A DNA stretch of 64,000 nucleotides from Sindora glabra (lineage: Eukaryota; Streptophyta; Magnoliopsida; Fabales; Fabaceae), in contig CM035236.1 in the NCBI GenBank assembly GCA_020226215.1, positions 55,427,057 to 55,491,056 on the forward strand, read 5' to 3'. The notes beneath the pieces were generated by a model, which did not search any database, was not told where the DNA came from, and worked only from the letters and a program-made list of their open reading frames with translations. Below are positions 60,059-64,000 of this stretch, piece after piece; position 1 is the first letter of the stretch, and each line of letters starts with the position of its first letter. Position numbers and translations under genes: made by a program.

Positions 60059-61567
60059 TATTGGGATCAGGAGTCAAACAAATGTAGAGAAAATTAACCA
60101 ATCCCAACCAAAGGATCCATGCAAAATATTAGATTAAAATAAAGATTCGATCAATCCGATGATTCAGGAACTCATTCGTTAATCACCTTATCAACTTCCT
60201 TTTGGTTGAAAACTTCAAGGTATCCACACGAACTAGTAGATCATCAGTGAATGTCCACAACCATTGATTGAAATTCTCCTCCTTTGTCTCGTAATGCTAG
60301 CTACGCCTATTCAAAGATTATGGTCAAGGAGGGTTGCTAGGGTTTTAATGCTTTGGATTGCGTGAATAATGTTCATTATTACCCAACAAGCCTATTTAAA
60401 TAGGTGCATAGAAAATCCTAACTAATTGAACTTTGTTCCATGTATAATTATATGCTTATTATCAGGCCTTATAATTATAATATGGAATTCTCAAATATTA
60501 GGCCTAAATAATTTAGTCCATTAATTCCAAATCTACTGAGTTCTAAGTGTGTAACCTTTTAGGCTTTAATTATATTAGTAATGATCATAAATCACATTAA
60601 TGATCATAAACAATGAGCGGTGTCTAGCAACACATCATTGTTACCTAAGTAATGAGAAAGTTAGTGATTCGATTGAACCTTTACATGTGATCATTATCTA
60701 TGTCCTTTTATCCTAGACATCTAGATTGAGCATAAGACATGAACCGTGTCATTCCCGTATAGCCCAATCTAAAGGTTTCTTAATTCCTAAGTAAACTGAT
60801 TGAAGCAAATGTAATTGACATCCCATGTCAATTCATCTAAGCATGGCTATGCATTTTCTCAGCTTTAGTTAAGCAAGGGGCCCGCAGATGTTACTCCTAT
60901 TATATAGGAGGGACAAATTCCATCTTGATCATACAAATCCCTCCACATGATATATGACATATCCAATAACTATCCTTGCATTCACTCAACCATAAGTGAT
61001 ATAGAGTAATATCAAAATATGAAACTCACCACTAGGGAACCTTGGAGATCTCAAGTTAAAGGATCATATTAATAATAATCATTAAGAATCACTCATAAAA
61101 CTCATACAATGATCCATGTAATATTCTTAAGGTGGGTCAGTCCAGTATACAAGTTCTCTAACTTGTACTTATGTGAAGATTTAATATCTTATATAAAGCA
61201 CTACACATGCTAGTCTTAACATATCAAAGCAATCATATGCAAGTCACCACACATGCTAGTTTTAACATGTAGTATTCTAAAGATGGATCGATCTAGTATA
61301 CAAGTTCTCTAATTTGTACTCATGTACAAATTTAATATCTCATATAAGTTACCACATATGTTAGTCTTAACATATCAAAGCAATCCAATCCACAATGATA
61401 TATGATTAAGGATATTTAAGAATACAATTATTTTAAGGTTATTATGATAATTAAATATATTATGCAAACAATATATGTATAAATATGATAATTGGAATTG
61501 CCATTAAATAATATGATTCAAATTTATAATCATCAATATGATTAGTTTTAAGACATATATACTAACA
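60059..61567 (-). mobile_element. 5' LTR of element 2, with internal duplication
   Basis: Starts TATTGGGATCAGG (TG to TA) and ends TATATACTAACA; 1509 bp. It has the palindrome at 60391-60404. It is 148 bp longer than the 3' LTR because a segment of U3 is present twice (from 61116 and from 61267). Confidence 0.9.
61116..61390. repeat. 151-bp tandem duplication in U3 of element 2 5' LTR
   Basis: ATGTAATATTCT at 61116 recurs as ATGTAGTATTCT at 61267. Both are followed by 'agtatacaagttctctaa', 'tttaatatct' and 'agtcttaacatatcaaagca'. The copies have diverged from each other, so the duplication is not recent. Confidence 0.8.
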
Positions 61568-64000
61568 TTAAGGCTTTATCATTGTCATTTAGAATCTATA
61601 ACAAAATATAACCTAGAAAGTTCCCCAGGATGATAAGAGGATTCTTGTATAGATGTCAATCATTCCTATATGATTTATAGTCATAATCTATAAGTAAAAG
61701 GTTAATAATATAGAGTATGAGTATTCAAAACACTTGTGAATAGCTATTTTTCTCCTTTTTCTAGGGAGTATTCACCATTATAGATCAAGGACATAAGTAT
61801 AATATAATAGAATAAGGAATGATTAAAAATTCTTATGTAGATAGTTTACAAAGTTTCTTAGAAAGAATAGTAATAGTTGGTATATAGGTTTCTTCTTATA
61901 TCTTTAGTCCAGCCTTATCCCTTTACTACCTTAAGCCTAAGGCCACTAACCTTATCCCTCCAACCATTATCACACATCTCCTTCTCTATAAAAAATATAA
62001 ATTTCCCCCATATATAAAATTCAAGGTGACTAATATCAAGATATTAGTCATAATATTAATTACTTATCTAATTTATTTCATAAGGTGTGGTCAAAATACT
62101 AACTATACCATAAAATTTTGCTATTCTCATACATATCCAAATCTAATCATTACATGACATTATATCTACGATTGATACACAACTTTTCTATTCAAAGTAA
62201 TGATAATAGTTACTTATTTGAATGGATAGTAATTTGTAACTCAAGTATCATTAACTCATCCTAAATTTTTACCAAAATTTTATGTAATGCCTCTAACATA
62301 TTAGTGAACATCAAACATCATTTTTCTTACTATTTAGTTATCCTTATATATTGTTCACTTAATACCAAAATGATGAAATTCAAATGAGATAGCATAAGAG
62401 TAATCACAATAAAAGCCCTTTTTTAACATTCAAACTACTTCTAATTGTTACTAAATTTTGACAAAATATCCATAACATGTAAATGATGCAAAAATCAATT
62501 ATTTCATAAAAATTTCATGTGATTGTTATTCATATAAAACCAGAAACTTAGAATTACCAATTCTAGACAATTTTCTAGTTGCTGTGGAAAAGGGGTAGAA
62601 TTACCAATTCTAAATAATTTTCAAGTTGATGTGGAAAAAGGGGCTTCTGGGTATCCAAATCAAATATAATTGCTATTAAATTTCTATGCAAGGTTACTAA
62701 CATGCTAATTATCCAAGAACATTAATTACTTTAATTTTTCTTAATCAAATTATGACCCAAACAACATCAAACAATAGCATTTAGAATCCATAATTATGTT
62801 TTAAGCTATTTACCCAAAGTCTATTCAATTGCACTTTTCATAACTCTAAAATTTCTTAAAATTTCTCAAATTTCTCCACACCTATCCTAATATATTAGTA
62901 ATATTAAAACACCAAAAATTAAAAATTTAATAATTTATAATCCTTAGTTCCAAAGAGAAACATAAACACACCATTAAACTTTCTTGACAAAATTTTATTT
63001 CTACATTTTCCTATGGTCATTTCCTAAGGGAAAACTTAATGAAACATCTCCTACTTAACTTAACACCATAATATCAACATCATATCCTTGTATTAACATT
63101 CATACAATATCAAATCCAGATCATATAGCATCATAATTTAACTAAACATCTATAATAGCATATATCACCATATTTTTCTTTTTTCATGGGAAAACTCAAG
63201 GAAACAAGAGATAGTTGCCACTCACCTTAACTTGTTAACTCTTTAACATTTTAAAGATATTTTAGAATAGAAAGAGAGCAACTTCACTAAAACAAACCAA
63301 ATTTTAAGAATCTTAAAAAGAAGATTATCATAAAAAAACCTAAAGAGGATGTGGGTAAACCTAAGTTACCTTACAAGAAATTGATAAAATCTTTTAGAGA
63401 ACTTTTTAAGAATTGTTAGAGGATTGAAAATCCTAATAGAAAACCTTAGTTGTGGCTATAGATAATAAGAAGAATTCATACAAAAAATGGGCTAAAAGCT
63501 TTTATAAAAAACCTTATTTCTAAACCTTTCTTTATAAGCTTCCTTTTAATATTTTTAGTAAAAATTCTCTTAATAAACTTGCATTTTTTTAGAACTTAAA
63601 ACCAGAATATTTTCTTCTAAAATATACTAAAACTCATCTAAATAAAATTCCTAGAATTGCTTGCTAACAAATGCCCTTAATTTTTTACTTTTTCACCAAA
63701 ATGTCATAAGCTTCTCTTGGAAGATTAGGCCTTGTTGGGATTTTTTTTTTAGTTCCAAAATCATATTTGGATCTAGAAAAGTTAAGCTTAGTTGGTCCAA
63801 ACAAGTTAAGATGATTTACTTCAAGTTTAAGTTCAATCTCTAAGTTTTTAGGCTACTTAAGCCATTTTTTTACTACTGAAGCCCCTAATTTCCTATGAAG
63901 CCTTTATATAATTTTTTTTCTAAACTTAATATTAGGTTTTTTAATTATATTTCAACCTACACTAGTGCCTAATATAATTCTTAGAAAAATTTTAACTAGA

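Larger units (their letters stand above)
52837..61567 (-). mobile_element. Copia element 2, complete but decayed
   Basis: Minus-strand Ty1/copia element with LTRs 52837-54197 and 60059-61567, polypurine tract, primer binding site and TSD CTAAG/TTAAG (52832-52836 and 61568-61572, one mismatch). 8731 bp. Its inner sequence aligns along its whole length with element 1, but its LTRs differ in the U5 end (TGTTGGGATC against TGTTGGAAATC), so it is a sister subfamily. LTR divergence and the number of stops show that it is older than element 1. Confidence 0.92.
52375..64000 (-). mobile_element. Family-3 chromovirus LTR, split by element 2, runs off the window
   Basis: The left edge reads TATCATAACCC. 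The LTR occupies 52375-52836 and 61573-64000, the two parts joining at the TSD of element 2. It matches 1350-3219 and, in reverse, 43418-46338; by that comparison it should end within roughly 150 bases beyond the window. No primer site stands at its left flank, so it is either a solo LTR or the 3' LTR of a minus-strand element with a lost polypurine tract. No gene is readable in 61573-64000. Confidence 0.7.

Noticed and set aside
1..64000. CRISPR array, prokaryotic operon or novel defence system
   Set aside because: No regularly spaced identical repeats or bacterial-type genes are present; all readable proteins except the L35a relic belong to plant retrotransposons.

Overview
The window looks like intergenic heterochromatin from a flowering plant, probably a eudicot. 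It is very AT-rich, it has no intact host gene that I can recognise, and almost all of it is retrotransposon sequence inserted into older retrotransposon sequence. The evidence is LTR ends of the TG...CA type, initiator-tRNA-Met primer binding sites, polypurine tracts, 5-bp target-site duplications (TSDs), and reading frames recognisable as gag, protease, integrase, reverse transcriptase (RT) and RNase H of Ty1/copia and Ty3/gypsy families. I cannot name the species. I found no rRNA, tRNA or CRISPR array.

Left third (1-24285). Bases 1-3219 are the gag end, primer binding site and partial long LTR of a minus-strand chromovirus-type gypsy element (LTR family 3). A minus-strand SIRE/Maximus-type copia element begins at 3220: 3' LTR 3220-4581, polypurine tract, 3' region, RNase H, RT, protease remnant and gag to 9567. 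Its gag is broken by a minus-strand Athila-type gypsy block (about 9570-21349), which itself holds a solo copia LTR (18966-20325). The SIRE gag start, primer site and 5' LTR resume at 21350-24285, and that LTR is split by a second solo LTR (family 2, 22275-23892).

Middle (24286-30348). A plus-strand copia RT relic is followed by the only stretch that looks like host DNA. It holds a decayed, intron-containing copy of the 60S ribosomal protein L35a gene (26900-27440), a telo-box upstream of it, a diverged direct duplication, unrecognised exon-like sequence, and GC-rich inverted repeats like those at the ends of CACTA transposons (29563 onward).

Right half (29985-64000). A minus-strand chromovirus pol is cut in two (RNase H at 29985-30348, RT at 46625 onward, gag to about 49380) by a solo family-2 LTR with the perfect TSD AATTC. 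That LTR was invaded by copia element 1 (31314-43015, TSD TATTC) and by a 2.9-kb solo chromovirus LTR (43418-46338). Element 1 was in turn hit by a solo LTR of its own family (33109-34553, TSD GCAAT) and a family-2 solo LTR (34928-36590, TSD TGTCT). From 52375 another family-3 LTR runs past the window end and contains an older copia element 2 (52837-61567).

No coding region appears able to work: every one has stops, frameshifts, deletions or insertions. Element 1 is the best preserved, but it has a frameshift in gag, several stops, an altered RT catalytic motif and two inserted LTRs. The main interest is the readable insertion history, a mosaic solo LTR, an integrase stop shared by two elements, conserved promoter-like palindromes in the LTRs, and the L35a relic.
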